Origin: Bernardetia sp.
GTDB taxonomy: Bacteria; Bacteroidota; Bacteroidia; Cytophagales; Bernardetiaceae
Direction: 5' to 3'
NCBI GenBank assembly: GCA_020630575.1
Contig: JAHDBD010000007.1
Coordinates: 124,001-188,000 of the forward strand
Length of the DNA stretch: 64,000 nucleotides
Shown here: positions 25,338-33,419 of the stretch, one piece after another
Numbering within the stretch: the stretch's first letter is position 1
How the letters are laid out: the number at the start of each line of letters is the position of its first letter
Program-made: the position numbers and the translations under genes
Notes under the pieces: model-generated
The model's input: only the letters and a program-made list of their open reading frames with translations
What the model was told of the DNA's origin: nothing
Databases searched by the model: none

Positions 25338-27188
25338 ATGTCTAAATCTAAAATTTTCTTTATTGTTCTTTTTGCCCTTCTTCTGATTGCAGGAAGCATT
25401 TACGGCTACGAATATTTTACTAACAAAAGTATCATTGAAAAAGCTGATGTTTTGTATAAAGAGGGAAAGTTTGAGAAGGCTTTGGCTATTTATCAAACTA
25501 CTAAAGAAGGTGTTTTTGATACACATAATTACGAAGCATGGGCAAGTAAATCAGATATAGAACGTATAAAAAAAGAAGCTATTCCGACTTTAGAACGAGC
25601 TAAAAAAGCCATCAAAAGTGACAATATAGATTCTTTATTAATTTCTTTCAAAAATCTAAAAAGTATAGATGGAAGATATGGATTTTATAGAATTACTCCT
25701 GTGTCTTTAGATACAGAAATTGCTAAAAGCAAAATAATAGTAAAAGAGAAAATAATTTCCATAGCTCAAAAGTTAGAAAACCAAGATCCATCTGAAGCTA
25801 TAAAATTATATTCAGTTTTTGATTATACAGATCAAGGTTACAAAGACTATCAAACCAAAATAAACTCTCTTTACAAACCAGCTTTTCTACAAAAATATAA
25901 TGAAAAAGAGTATTCAGACGCACTTACGTTATACAATAAAATGGATATTGCAGAAAAAGAAAGATATAAAAACGAGCTTAAAGAACCCTTAAATCATAGC
26001 CGATTAGAAGCAGCTAAAAAATATGAAAAATTTGCTCTGCTTACTTATATGAATGGAGAAATGCAAGATGTAGAAAGAGTTACCAAACTTCTTTTGGAAG
26101 TAGATTCTACAAGTACGTATGCACCAGCAGCCAAAACAGAACTTGAAAACCTCAATCAGGAAGTAGCCTATAAAATGGGAACTGAAGAGTATAAAGCTGG
26201 AAATCTTGATGAATCTTTACACTTTTTTGTTCAAATTCCTCCACAATCTCCTCATTACGATGATTCAAATAAAAAAATAACAGAAATCTCTCAAAAATTA
26301 GAGAAAGAACACAAAGACTCTTATTTAGTCAAAAAAAGAACAGAAGCATATACAGAGGTTAAAAAACAGCTTTCTCCTTATTTGAATGATAAATCAACTT
26401 ATTCAGTTATTTTGTCTGATTCAGAAGAAACTAATAAAAAGTTTAAATATACTATTGTCTATCAAAATGGAACTGTGCCCACTACAAAAACAACTGACTT
26501 TTTGAAGGTAACTGATAGCACCTATAATTTCTTTTTAGATGATGTAGGAATGGAAATTTTGTCTAATAAAGGACAACAAATTACTCAAGCAGGTTACAGT
26601 AATTATGTGGGAAATTCTCAATATGGAACATGGAAACAAAATGATGAAGGTTCTTTTTGGGAGTTTTATGGTAAATATGCACTTTTGAGTACACTTTTCA
26701 ATTCAAATCGTATTTATAGAGATGACTATTCTACCTACAATCGTTATTACCGAACTTCTAGCCGTCCTTATTATGGAAGTGTTTATGTTCCTTTGAAATC
26801 GGCAGTCAGACAAACACCTCGTTTTCAACAAACTGTAAATAATCGTTCTCAAAAAAGCTGGTTTTATGCCAAAAGTGTTCCTTCTCGTTCTTCTACTAAA
26901 AATACAAGTACAGCCAATACAAGTAGTAAAAGTTGGTATTATGGAAAACAACCTATGAAACGCAGTAGTTATACAAGTACCTCAACGGCTTCAAATCGTA
27001 GTACGTATGGACGCTCTACCTCAACGGCTAGTCGTTCAAGCAAAGGATATTCTTCTAGCTCCTCATCTTCAAGAAGTTCTTCAAGTTCTAGTAGTGGTTA
27101 TCGTTCTTCTAGCAGTTCATCATCACGAACTAGCCGTTCTAGTTCGTCTCGTTCTCGTTCTCGTTCTTCTTCTAGGGGTGGAAAGTAG
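25338..27188 (+). CDS. Membrane-anchored TPR-like protein with Ser/Arg-rich tail
   Basis: 616 residues. One N-terminal membrane helix (about 5-25) is followed by several TPR-like helical pairs (ADVLYKEGKFEKALAIYQ, MGTEEYKAGNLDESLHFF), so the bulk probably faces the periplasm. A beta-like region (about 350-440) precedes a low-complexity tail from ~455 to the end that is very rich in Ser, Thr, Arg and Tyr and finishes in an almost pure Ser/Arg stretch. The TPR part suggests a scaffold. I do not recognise the family. The tail resembles disordered surface or peptidoglycan-contacting segments (inference). Confidence 0.7.
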   Translation: MSKSKIFFIVLFALLLIAGSIYGYEYFTNKSIIEKADVLYKEGKFEKALAIYQTTKEGVFDTHNYEAWASKSDIERIKKEAIPTLERAKKAIKSDNIDSLLISFKNLKSIDGRYGFYRITPVSLDTEIAKSKIIVKEKIISIAQKLENQDPSEAIKLYSVFDYTDQGYKDYQTKINSLYKPAFLQKYNEKEYSDALTLYNKMDIAEKERYKNELKEPLNHSRLEAAKKYEKFALLTYMNGEMQDVERVTKLLLEVDSTSTYAPAAKTELENLNQEVAYKMGTEEYKAGNLDESLHFFVQIPPQSPHYDDSNKKITEISQKLEKEHKDSYLVKKRTEAYTEVKKQLSPYLNDKSTYSVILSDSEETNKKFKYTIVYQNGTVPTTKTTDFLKVTDSTYNFFLDDVGMEILSNKGQQITQAGYSNYVGNSQYGTWKQNDEGSFWEFYGKYALLSTLFNSNRIYRDDYSTYNRYYRTSSRPYYGSVYVPLKSAVRQTPRFQQTVNNRSQKSWFYAKSVPSRSSTKNTSTANTSSKSWYYGKQPMKRSSYTSTSTASNRSTYGRSTSTASRSSKGYSSSSSSSRSSSSSSSGYRSSSSSSSRTSRSSSSRSRSRSSSRGGK

Positions 27189-27253
27189 AGAAGCAAATTT
27201 TTATTTTTTAGCTTCTCAAAAACATAAGTAAAAAGTTTAGCGTTTATATTGCT

Positions 27254-27270
27254 AGACCCTAAGGGTTTTT
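27254..27270 (+). terminator. Short ACCCTAAGGGT palindrome with T-run
   Basis: AGACCCTAAGGGTTTTT lies about 65 bases after the stop of the Ser/Arg-tailed protein. The same AAACCCTAAGG word builds the terminators at 45475 and 48252. The stem is short, so termination here is uncertain; it also sits just before the next gene. Confidence 0.4.
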
Positions 27271-27319
27271 GATTTTTTTTTCATTCACTAAACATTCTAT
27301 CAAAATTATTCAGAAAATT

Positions 27320-28120
27320 ATGACAAAATTAAAATCATTTTTTAGCCTACCTTTTTTATTCAGTCTTTTACTCTTTCTAGGTTCTTGTGATAAAGATGGA
27401 GGCATTAACTTTTTTTCTATCAATGAAGATCTCAAAATTGGTCAGCAAGTAGCAGCCGAAATAGAAGGAGATTCTTCTGTGATTGTTTTAAACGAACAAG
27501 ACTATGATACAGCTTATGCATATATAAGAAGACTTACTGAAAAAGTGTTGGCTTCAAATGATATTCGTTATCGTACAGAATTTCCTTGGCAAGTCAAAAT
27601 TATTCAAGATGACGAAACACTAAATGCTTTTTGCGCCCCTGGTGGATATATTTATGTATATACAGGACTTATAAAATATTTAGATACAGAAGATCAGCTT
27701 GCTGGTGTGATGGGACACGAAATAGCTCATGCAGACAAACGCCACGTAACCGACCAAATGACAAAGCAATATGGGTATGAAACTCTTTTTGCTATTTTCT
27801 TTGGAGAAGATCAAGGACAACTTGCTGGAATTGCAAAAGGTTTGCTTAGTCTTAAATATGGCAGAGATGCAGAACGTGAAGCAGATGATTTTTCAGTAAA
27901 ATATCTTTGTGATACAGAATATCAATCTAATGGAGCAGCAGGATTTTTCCAAAAAATAATTAATGAAGGACAAAGTAGTTCGCCACCAGAGTTTTTGAGT
28001 ACACACCCAAATCCAGACAACAGAGTAGAAGCGATAAATAATAAAGCTAGAGAAGAGGGATGTAGCATACAACCAAGTGGAAATAATTATGCAGCATTTA
28101 AGGCATCACTTCCTCAATAG
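27320..28120 (+). CDS. M48-family metalloprotease lipoprotein (BepA/LoiP-like)
   Basis: Periplasmic M48 zinc peptidase, a family that degrades or assists outer-membrane proteins. The start at 27320 gives a proper lipoprotein signal (FSLPFLFSLLLFLGSC, lipobox LGSC); the earlier in-frame start at 27269 would put ~17 odd residues before it. The zinc motif HEIAHADKRH is complete and the third ligand lies in READDFSVKYL. The C-terminal STHPNPDNRVEAI segment is typical of the family. The length (about 266 residues) is normal. It is followed by a terminator at 28160. Confidence 0.92.
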   Translation: MTKLKSFFSLPFLFSLLLFLGSCDKDGGINFFSINEDLKIGQQVAAEIEGDSSVIVLNEQDYDTAYAYIRRLTEKVLASNDIRYRTEFPWQVKIIQDDETLNAFCAPGGYIYVYTGLIKYLDTEDQLAGVMGHEIAHADKRHVTDQMTKQYGYETLFAIFFGEDQGQLAGIAKGLLSLKYGRDAEREADDFSVKYLCDTEYQSNGAAGFFQKIINEGQSSSPPEFLSTHPNPDNRVEAINNKAREEGCSIQPSGNNYAAFKASLPQ

Positions 28121-28159
28121 TCAATTACGATAAAAATTACTTATAAAAGTCATCAAAAG

Positions 28160-28190
28160 TCCTTATTACTTTATTGTAGTAAGGATTTTT
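28160..28190 (+). terminator. Terminator of the M48 gene
   Basis: TCCTTATTAC (28160-28169) pairs with GTAGTAAGGA (28176-28185) with one G-U pair and a 6-base loop, followed by TTTTT. Confidence 0.75.
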
Positions 28191-28242
28191 TGATAGGAAT
28201 AAACTGAAAAAGGAATTTATATTTAGTTTTACCAACTTTCAG

Positions 28243-29397
28243 TTAAAGTGTTTTTTTCTCACACACAGGCAACAAAAAAACATAAACCCAAATCCAAGGT
28301 GAAAAATAATGTCCTACACCAAGAAAAAAAAATGTTCCTATGTGAAAGCAAACTCCTATAAAAATAAAAGTGAGTCTAATATATTTGTTCTGATGGAGAA
28401 TAAGCAAAAAGCTACTTTCCCAAAAAATTACAAGAATAGAAAAAAATGTAACTAAAAAAGGATAATTTGATAAATTTTGTCCCCAATTGATAGGAGAGGT
28501 TTTCAAATAGCTCAAAAAAACATTTCCATTTATCCAGCTCCAGCCTCCAATAAATATTTTTTCTAGTCCAGAAGAAGTATAAACCAAACCAACAGCCAAA
28601 AAAAGAAAATAATTTTGAGGAATTAGAATAGTAGTTGGATCTGATTTTTTGAAATTTGTTTGATACATCCAAAAGGGAAGCAGAACACAAACCCAGTTCC
28701 AAGTAGCATAAGTATGTTCTATTTTTCCAAATCCATATAAAAAACCTTGTAGATAAATAAATAAAATAGAACTCAAGGTTATACAGAAAAATAGTATAGT
28801 TTTAAATAAAAATTTTTTTTGAAAAAACAATGAAAGCAAACCAAAACTAATTCCTATTCCTGTTATGATTGTGAAAAAACTGAATGCTTTTTTGAGGAAG
28901 AAAAGGGAAGGAAAAGAAGAGGATAACAATTTGTAAAATGAAATAGGTTCATACAAAACAGCTATCTGATTATATTCTGTAAGAATTTCTAGCCATTCAT
29001 TGGAAAGTAAACTATTTGAAGTCAAAAAATAAATTACTAAAAGGAATTGGTGTGTTGGCGTTATTTTTTGAGAATAAACAGTATTTTTAATGAATAATAA
29101 TTTTGTCTTTTTATAGATTTTTGGAAGTAGAAAGAGAGATAGAATAAAACCTATAACTAAAAAACGAATCGCTATTTGATCAGATTTTTTGATAAAAAAA
29201 GAAGATTCAAAACGATATTTTTCTGCTTTTAGGCGGGGATAAAGACTTTCTACTAAGTCTGAAAACCAAGTAACAGAATTAGTATTTTTGTCAAAATAAG
29301 CTAATGTATAGTTTCGAATCCAAAACCAATATAACAGTTGAGATAAAACAAGTAAAGAAATAAAAATCCAAAATCTGTTTTTTTTTATAAAATCCAT
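28243..29397 (-). CDS. HTTM-like multi-pass membrane protein
   Basis: 384 residues with about nine hydrophobic segments. The pattern resembles HTTM (horizontally transferred transmembrane) domain proteins, relatives of vitamin K-dependent gamma-carboxylase: YTSSGLEKIFIGGWSWINGN, IFWESSFLLIL and FHIGTFFFLGVGHYF match the SG..K....W..G....Y, E..... and H....... positions of that family. Whether it carboxylates anything in bacteria is unknown. The next gene on the same strand starts 10 bases upstream, so the two form an operon. Assignment rests on motif memory. Confidence 0.6.
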   Translation of the reverse strand: MDFIKKNRFWIFISLLVLSQLLYWFWIRNYTLAYFDKNTNSVTWFSDLVESLYPRLKAEKYRFESSFFIKKSDQIAIRFLVIGFILSLFLLPKIYKKTKLLFIKNTVYSQKITPTHQFLLVIYFLTSNSLLSNEWLEILTEYNQIAVLYEPISFYKLLSSSFPSLFFLKKAFSFFTIITGIGISFGLLSLFFQKKFLFKTILFFCITLSSILFIYLQGFLYGFGKIEHTYATWNWVCVLLPFWMYQTNFKKSDPTTILIPQNYFLFLAVGLVYTSSGLEKIFIGGWSWINGNVFLSYLKTSPINWGQNLSNYPFLVTFFSILVIFWESSFLLILHQNKYIRLTFIFIGVCFHIGTFFFLGVGHYFSPWIWVYVFLLPVCEKKTL

Positions 29398-29407
29398 TAG
29401 TTAAAAC

Positions 29408-29809
29408 TTAATTTGAAAATACACATAATGAATCTATTTCATTTTTCGAATCTTGTTTTTGAATAACATGATACCATTTCCATTCTAATTTTTCATCTTC
29501 TTCCAAGTTTATTTTATTCTTTATTATATCGTCAAAAACAGTTATAAAAATAGCGTGTTTTTTTTGATAATGATGTTTTCGAAGTTGCATTTCAAAAGCA
29601 TTTGCATTGAGAGGAATAGATTGTGGGTTTAATTCTGTAAATTTATTTTGACTTTTTAGTTTATAGAAAATATAAAACTTTTCATATTGAGATTGATGTT
29701 TTACAGGCTCTGCAAACATTCCAAACCGATGAAAAGGATATACATCTTTCAGAAGAATGAAAGGTAAAATAATTCCCATACAAACAAATAAAAATAAAAA
29801 CTTAGTCAT
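29408..29809 (-). CDS. Hypothetical membrane-anchored protein next to the HTTM-like gene
   Basis: About 133 residues from the ATG at 29809, chosen because it begins a clean hydrophobic signal anchor (TKFLFLFVCMGIILPFILL); the longer frame uses GTG at 29872. After the helix there is a polar domain beginning YPFHRFGMFAEPV. No family was recognised. Ten bases separate it from the HTTM-like gene downstream, so the products probably act together at the membrane. Confidence 0.6.
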   Translation of the reverse strand: MTKFLFLFVCMGIILPFILLKDVYPFHRFGMFAEPVKHQSQYEKFYIFYKLKSQNKFTELNPQSIPLNANAFEMQLRKHHYQKKHAIFITVFDDIIKNKINLEEDEKLEWKWYHVIQKQDSKNEIDSLCVFSN

Positions 29810-29924
29810 AATAGAATCCTGAATTACAAAATTTTTAATAAAAACATTTAGTTTTACAATAAACGTTATCACGGTTATTTACAGATCTAATAATTAGCAA
29901 GTTATAGAAAAGCAAAACAGTCTT

Positions 29925-29970
29925 ATTTTTCCGTAGCGACAGGTTTGCAAACCTGTCGCTACGGAAAAAT
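29925..29970. repeat. Perfect 46-base palindrome
   Basis: The arms 29925-29947 and 29948-29970 are exact reverse complements with no loop; the core is CCGTAGCGACAGGTTTG. It is GC-richer than its surroundings and ends in A/T runs, so it could terminate transcription in both directions. Very similar GACAGGTTTGCAAACCTGTC palindromes occur as dispersed repeats in other bacteria (from memory), which suggests a mobile or repetitive element. Confidence 0.8.
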
Positions 29971-30030
29971 GAGTATTACTAAACTAACCGTGATAATCTT
30001 TAATATTCTAAATAGAAAAGTAGATTTACA

Positions 30031-31716
30031 TTAATTATTCATTAGCTGTTTTGGTAGCTGTATTTCAAAACTTGTTCCTTCTCCTATTTTACTTTCTACT
30101 GAAATTTTTCCGTTATGTTTTTCTATAATCCCATAAGTAATGGACATTCCCAAACCTGTACCTTCTCCAACATTTTTAGTTGTATAAAAAGGCTCAAAAA
30201 TTCGTTTTTTTACTTCTTCACTCATTCCAGAACCATTATCAGCAATTATCAAAGTAATGTAATTTTCATTATTTCTAGTTTTAATACTTAGAACAAGGCT
30301 TCTATTATTATCTATTTTTTGCTTTTGTTCGATGAGAGCTTGAATAGCATTATTACAAATATTCATCAAAACTTGATTGAGTTGCCCTGGATAACATTCT
30401 ATTGGTTGTATAGAAAAATCTAATTCTCTATTGACTATAATTCCATTTTCTTTAATTTGATTTCTCAAAAGAATAAGTGTTGTTGAGATATGATCATTGA
30501 TATGAGTTTTTCTAATTTCTTCTTCGTCTAATCTAGAAAAATTACGCAAACCTTTCACAATTTCGAAAGTGCGCATTGCTCCAATCTGAATATCTTTTAA
30601 TAGGGTTCGTGTTTCATCTATCAATTCATCATAGTCTTCATAAAACTCTTCACTAATATTTTCTTTATTTGTCCAAGATAAAAGTTCTTCTATATTAGTA
30701 TGAAGTGCATCCATTCCAGCATAAACAAAATTGATTGGATTATTTATCTCGTGAGCAATTCCTGCTGTAAGTTGTCCTAGGCTTGCCATTTTTTCGGCTT
30801 GTGTAAGTTGTGCCTGTGTAGATTTTAGCTCTGTAATTGTTGTGGCTAATTGTTCATTTACCTCTCGTTCTCGTTCTAATGTATATTGTAATTTTGATTT
30901 TGCAGCAGCTAATCTTTCGTTGGTAATCTGCATTTCTTCAGCATATTTTCGAAGTTCTTTTTCAGATTCTGCAAGGTCTTCTACTTGTTTTAAAAGCTGT
31001 GCTTCTGTATATCTTAATCTTGTGCTTCTTTCTGCAATAAGTTCTTCAAGTCGTTCTCTTTGGTTCATCAATTCCTGATTCATAGCTAATAATTCTTCTT
31101 GATTTTCTTTAAAAGAATTATCTTGGTCTTGAAGTGCATCATTTTGTTTATTGGCTTCTATAAGCAAATTTCTCAATAAATCTTCACTCTGACTAACCAT
31201 TCGCATAGCTGTAGCTACAATTAAGAGATTCATACAGACTGCCATTACCCAAATAATAATCTTAAAAAAAGCAGCCGTAGAAGCAGGCATATAAACACTA
31301 AGCTCTGAAAAACCTTTAGGCAAAAATTCTATCCAACCCAAAATAGCTCCAAAAGCGAGTAAGAAAAAAAGTTGTAAACTTTGCTCTTGACTAGAAAAGA
31401 GCATAATAATAATAATACTAATTGGTAAAATAAAGGCTCGCATAGCAGGTTCTCTATCAAATACCAAAAAGAAAATAAAGTGAGAAATAATAATTTGGAA
31501 GACAAAAAATATCTTGGCTAAATCTACTTTATGAAATTTATTAAAAATCATAGGTAATATAAAACCTAACATCGTTAGAGCAATATTTACTATTAGCTTA
31601 GATGTCCAAAATGTATCTAAAAAAAATAAGAAAATTATTCCCACTAAAAAAACACTGCACAAAGAAAGACAGACTAAGTTTATGAGCCTTATTCTTGCTG
31701 CTTCTTGTGTGTGCAT
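30031..31716 (-). CDS. Membrane sensor histidine kinase
   Basis: 561 residues. Six membrane helices fill residues ~10-175 with almost no extracellular loop domain, so the stimulus is probably sensed in the membrane. A long coiled coil (about 175-305) leads to the dimerisation box with phospho-acceptor His322 (LGQLTAGIAHEINNPINFV). The ATP-binding domain has the N box (NICNNAIQAL), DNGSGM and GEGTGLGMSITYGII. It is an orthodox kinase of the NtrB/DctB-like class. No response regulator is adjacent, so its partner is elsewhere. It is monocistronic. Confidence 0.92.
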   Translation of the reverse strand: MHTQEAARIRLINLVCLSLCSVFLVGIIFLFFLDTFWTSKLIVNIALTMLGFILPMIFNKFHKVDLAKIFFVFQIIISHFIFFLVFDREPAMRAFILPISIIIIMLFSSQEQSLQLFFLLAFGAILGWIEFLPKGFSELSVYMPASTAAFFKIIIWVMAVCMNLLIVATAMRMVSQSEDLLRNLLIEANKQNDALQDQDNSFKENQEELLAMNQELMNQRERLEELIAERSTRLRYTEAQLLKQVEDLAESEKELRKYAEEMQITNERLAAAKSKLQYTLEREREVNEQLATTITELKSTQAQLTQAEKMASLGQLTAGIAHEINNPINFVYAGMDALHTNIEELLSWTNKENISEEFYEDYDELIDETRTLLKDIQIGAMRTFEIVKGLRNFSRLDEEEIRKTHINDHISTTLILLRNQIKENGIIVNRELDFSIQPIECYPGQLNQVLMNICNNAIQALIEQKQKIDNNRSLVLSIKTRNNENYITLIIADNGSGMSEEVKKRIFEPFYTTKNVGEGTGLGMSITYGIIEKHNGKISVESKIGEGTSFEIQLPKQLMNN

Positions 31717-31826
31717 CAGATCTGTAACGCCCCAATGAATGCTATTTTGAATGTAATTAAATATAATTGACAGTTGATAATTAGTAAAATTAGTAATTTC
31801 ATTTATTCTCTATTGCTATTGCCTCA

Positions 31827-32840
31827 TTATTCATTGCTTGTAAAGTCAATTTCGGTACTGTCTCCAATATTAAGACTTTGCACTAATCCTTTAAGAATAG
31901 AATCACTGCCTATAATAGATTTGTTGAGTGTGGCATGAGAAAGCTCAGAAAAAGAACCAATAATACTATTTTGAATAATAGAATTTGAAATATGTGTATG
32001 GTCGCCAATTGCTACATTAGGTCCAATAATAGAGTTTTCTAGTTTACATTGCTTTCCAAAGCGAACTGGTTGAATAATAATACATTTTGGATAATCTGTC
32101 GAAACAGAAGTTTCAAAACCATGTCTTCTCAACAAACTAGCATTAGCTTCTAATAAAGTATCTTTCTTTCCACAATCAAACCAATTATCTACTTCCATAA
32201 AAGTAATTTTCTCTCCTTGATTGACCATTTCCATAAGAGCATCTGTCAAATGATATTCCCAAGAGCTATTTGCAGAAGCTGAATGGCTCATAATTGTCTT
32301 TATAGAATCCAAGAGCAAAGGTATATTTGCAATTTTATATGCACCCACTAAAGCCAAATTAGATTTTGGAATGCGAGGCTTCTCAATCAGTTTTTTTATT
32401 ATTCCATGTTTGTCGGGTTCTACAATACCAAAAATACGTGGATTATCAACCTTTCTGACAGCTACAACACTATTTTTAATGTTAAAGAAATTAGAATAAT
32501 TCATCTCTACAATTGTGTCTCCCAATACAATTAATAATTCTTTGTCGTCTTTAATAAAATCACGGGCTATCCAAAGTGCATGAGCCGAACCAATACGAGG
32601 CTCTTGTAAAACAAACTCTGCATTGATTCTATCTTTATAAGTATTTACTACATATTCTTCAATCTTGTTTCCTAAATAACCAATAACAAATAAAAAATCT
32701 CGTATTCCATTTTCATACAAATTATCAATAATATGTCCTAAAATAGGTTTTCCTGCTATCGGAACAAGTGGTTTGGGTTGAGTGTGAGTATGTGGACGCA
32801 AGCGTGTACCTGCTCCTGCTACGGGAATAATTGCTTTCAT
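31827..32840 (-). CDS. Sugar-phosphate nucleotidyltransferase (glucose-1-phosphate thymidylyltransferase type)
   Basis: Makes an NDP-sugar from NTP and a sugar 1-phosphate, for envelope or exopolysaccharide synthesis. The start at 32840 is chosen because MKAIIPVAGAGTRLRPHT is the canonical N-terminus with the GxGTRLRP signature; an upstream start would add a hydrophobic leader that makes no sense for a cytoplasmic enzyme. KPLVPIAGKPI, the VLGDTIV active-site strand and a C-terminal left-handed beta-helix of hexapeptide repeats (about residues 245-330) are visible. The exact sugar and nucleotide are not certain. Confidence 0.88.
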   Translation of the reverse strand: MKAIIPVAGAGTRLRPHTHTQPKPLVPIAGKPILGHIIDNLYENGIRDFLFVIGYLGNKIEEYVVNTYKDRINAEFVLQEPRIGSAHALWIARDFIKDDKELLIVLGDTIVEMNYSNFFNIKNSVVAVRKVDNPRIFGIVEPDKHGIIKKLIEKPRIPKSNLALVGAYKIANIPLLLDSIKTIMSHSASANSSWEYHLTDALMEMVNQGEKITFMEVDNWFDCGKKDTLLEANASLLRRHGFETSVSTDYPKCIIIQPVRFGKQCKLENSIIGPNVAIGDHTHISNSIIQNSIIGSFSELSHATLNKSIIGSDSILKGLVQSLNIGDSTEIDFTSNE

Positions 32841-33419
32841 GGATATCAAAGAGGCTAAAAAAAACTGTAATAAAACTATTAAACTAAAATATGAAAATAA
32901 TCTGAATAATACTGCAAAATACAATTCTTAGTTAATATACTATCAAAATTTATAAATACTACTATGAGTTTATTTTTTTGCTTTTCGATCAATAAGCTCT
33001 AAAATAATCTAAAACTATTTGAATTAAACCGATGAGTTTGGTAATTTTATCGAAAACAACATACCAATACACTATACTAATTGAATTTAGACCTACTTAG
33101 GATTAATTTGTGTACTATTTCTAACAAATTAATTAGTGATTTGGACTAAATCATTAAAAAAAAAGTTATCAATTCGATTTCCTATCAAAAAAAATAAGAT
33201 ATTTGTCAGTAAGAAAAATATAATTTTGTTTTGAGTAAATTATTTAAAATAATTTAACAAAAAAATGAAGTTATACAAAATAAATACAATTGTAACCAAT
33301 GGAATAATAAAAATAAACTAATTATTTGATAATCAGTTAATTGTATTTATTTATTCTTTGAGGTATCTTTACAGTCAAATTCTAAAAACGTATAATTTTA
33401 CGCAAAAAATTTTTCATTT
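32841..33419. other. 580-base divergent intergenic region
   Basis: Very AT-rich, no gene or RNA recognised. The promoter candidate for the downstream transglycosylase is at 33341-33371. Nothing else is seen. Confidence 0.5.
33341..33371 (+). promoter_or_regulatory. Candidate promoter of the lytic transglycosylase gene
   Basis: TTG at 33341-33343 and TATCTTTA at 33364-33371 (one mismatch to TAnnTTTG) are 20 bases apart. The leader to the ATG at 33420 would be about 40 bases. Confidence 0.45.

Noticed and set aside
27007-27231. Out-of-frame open region in the Ser/Arg tail
   Set aside because: Arises from low-complexity codons of the real frame.
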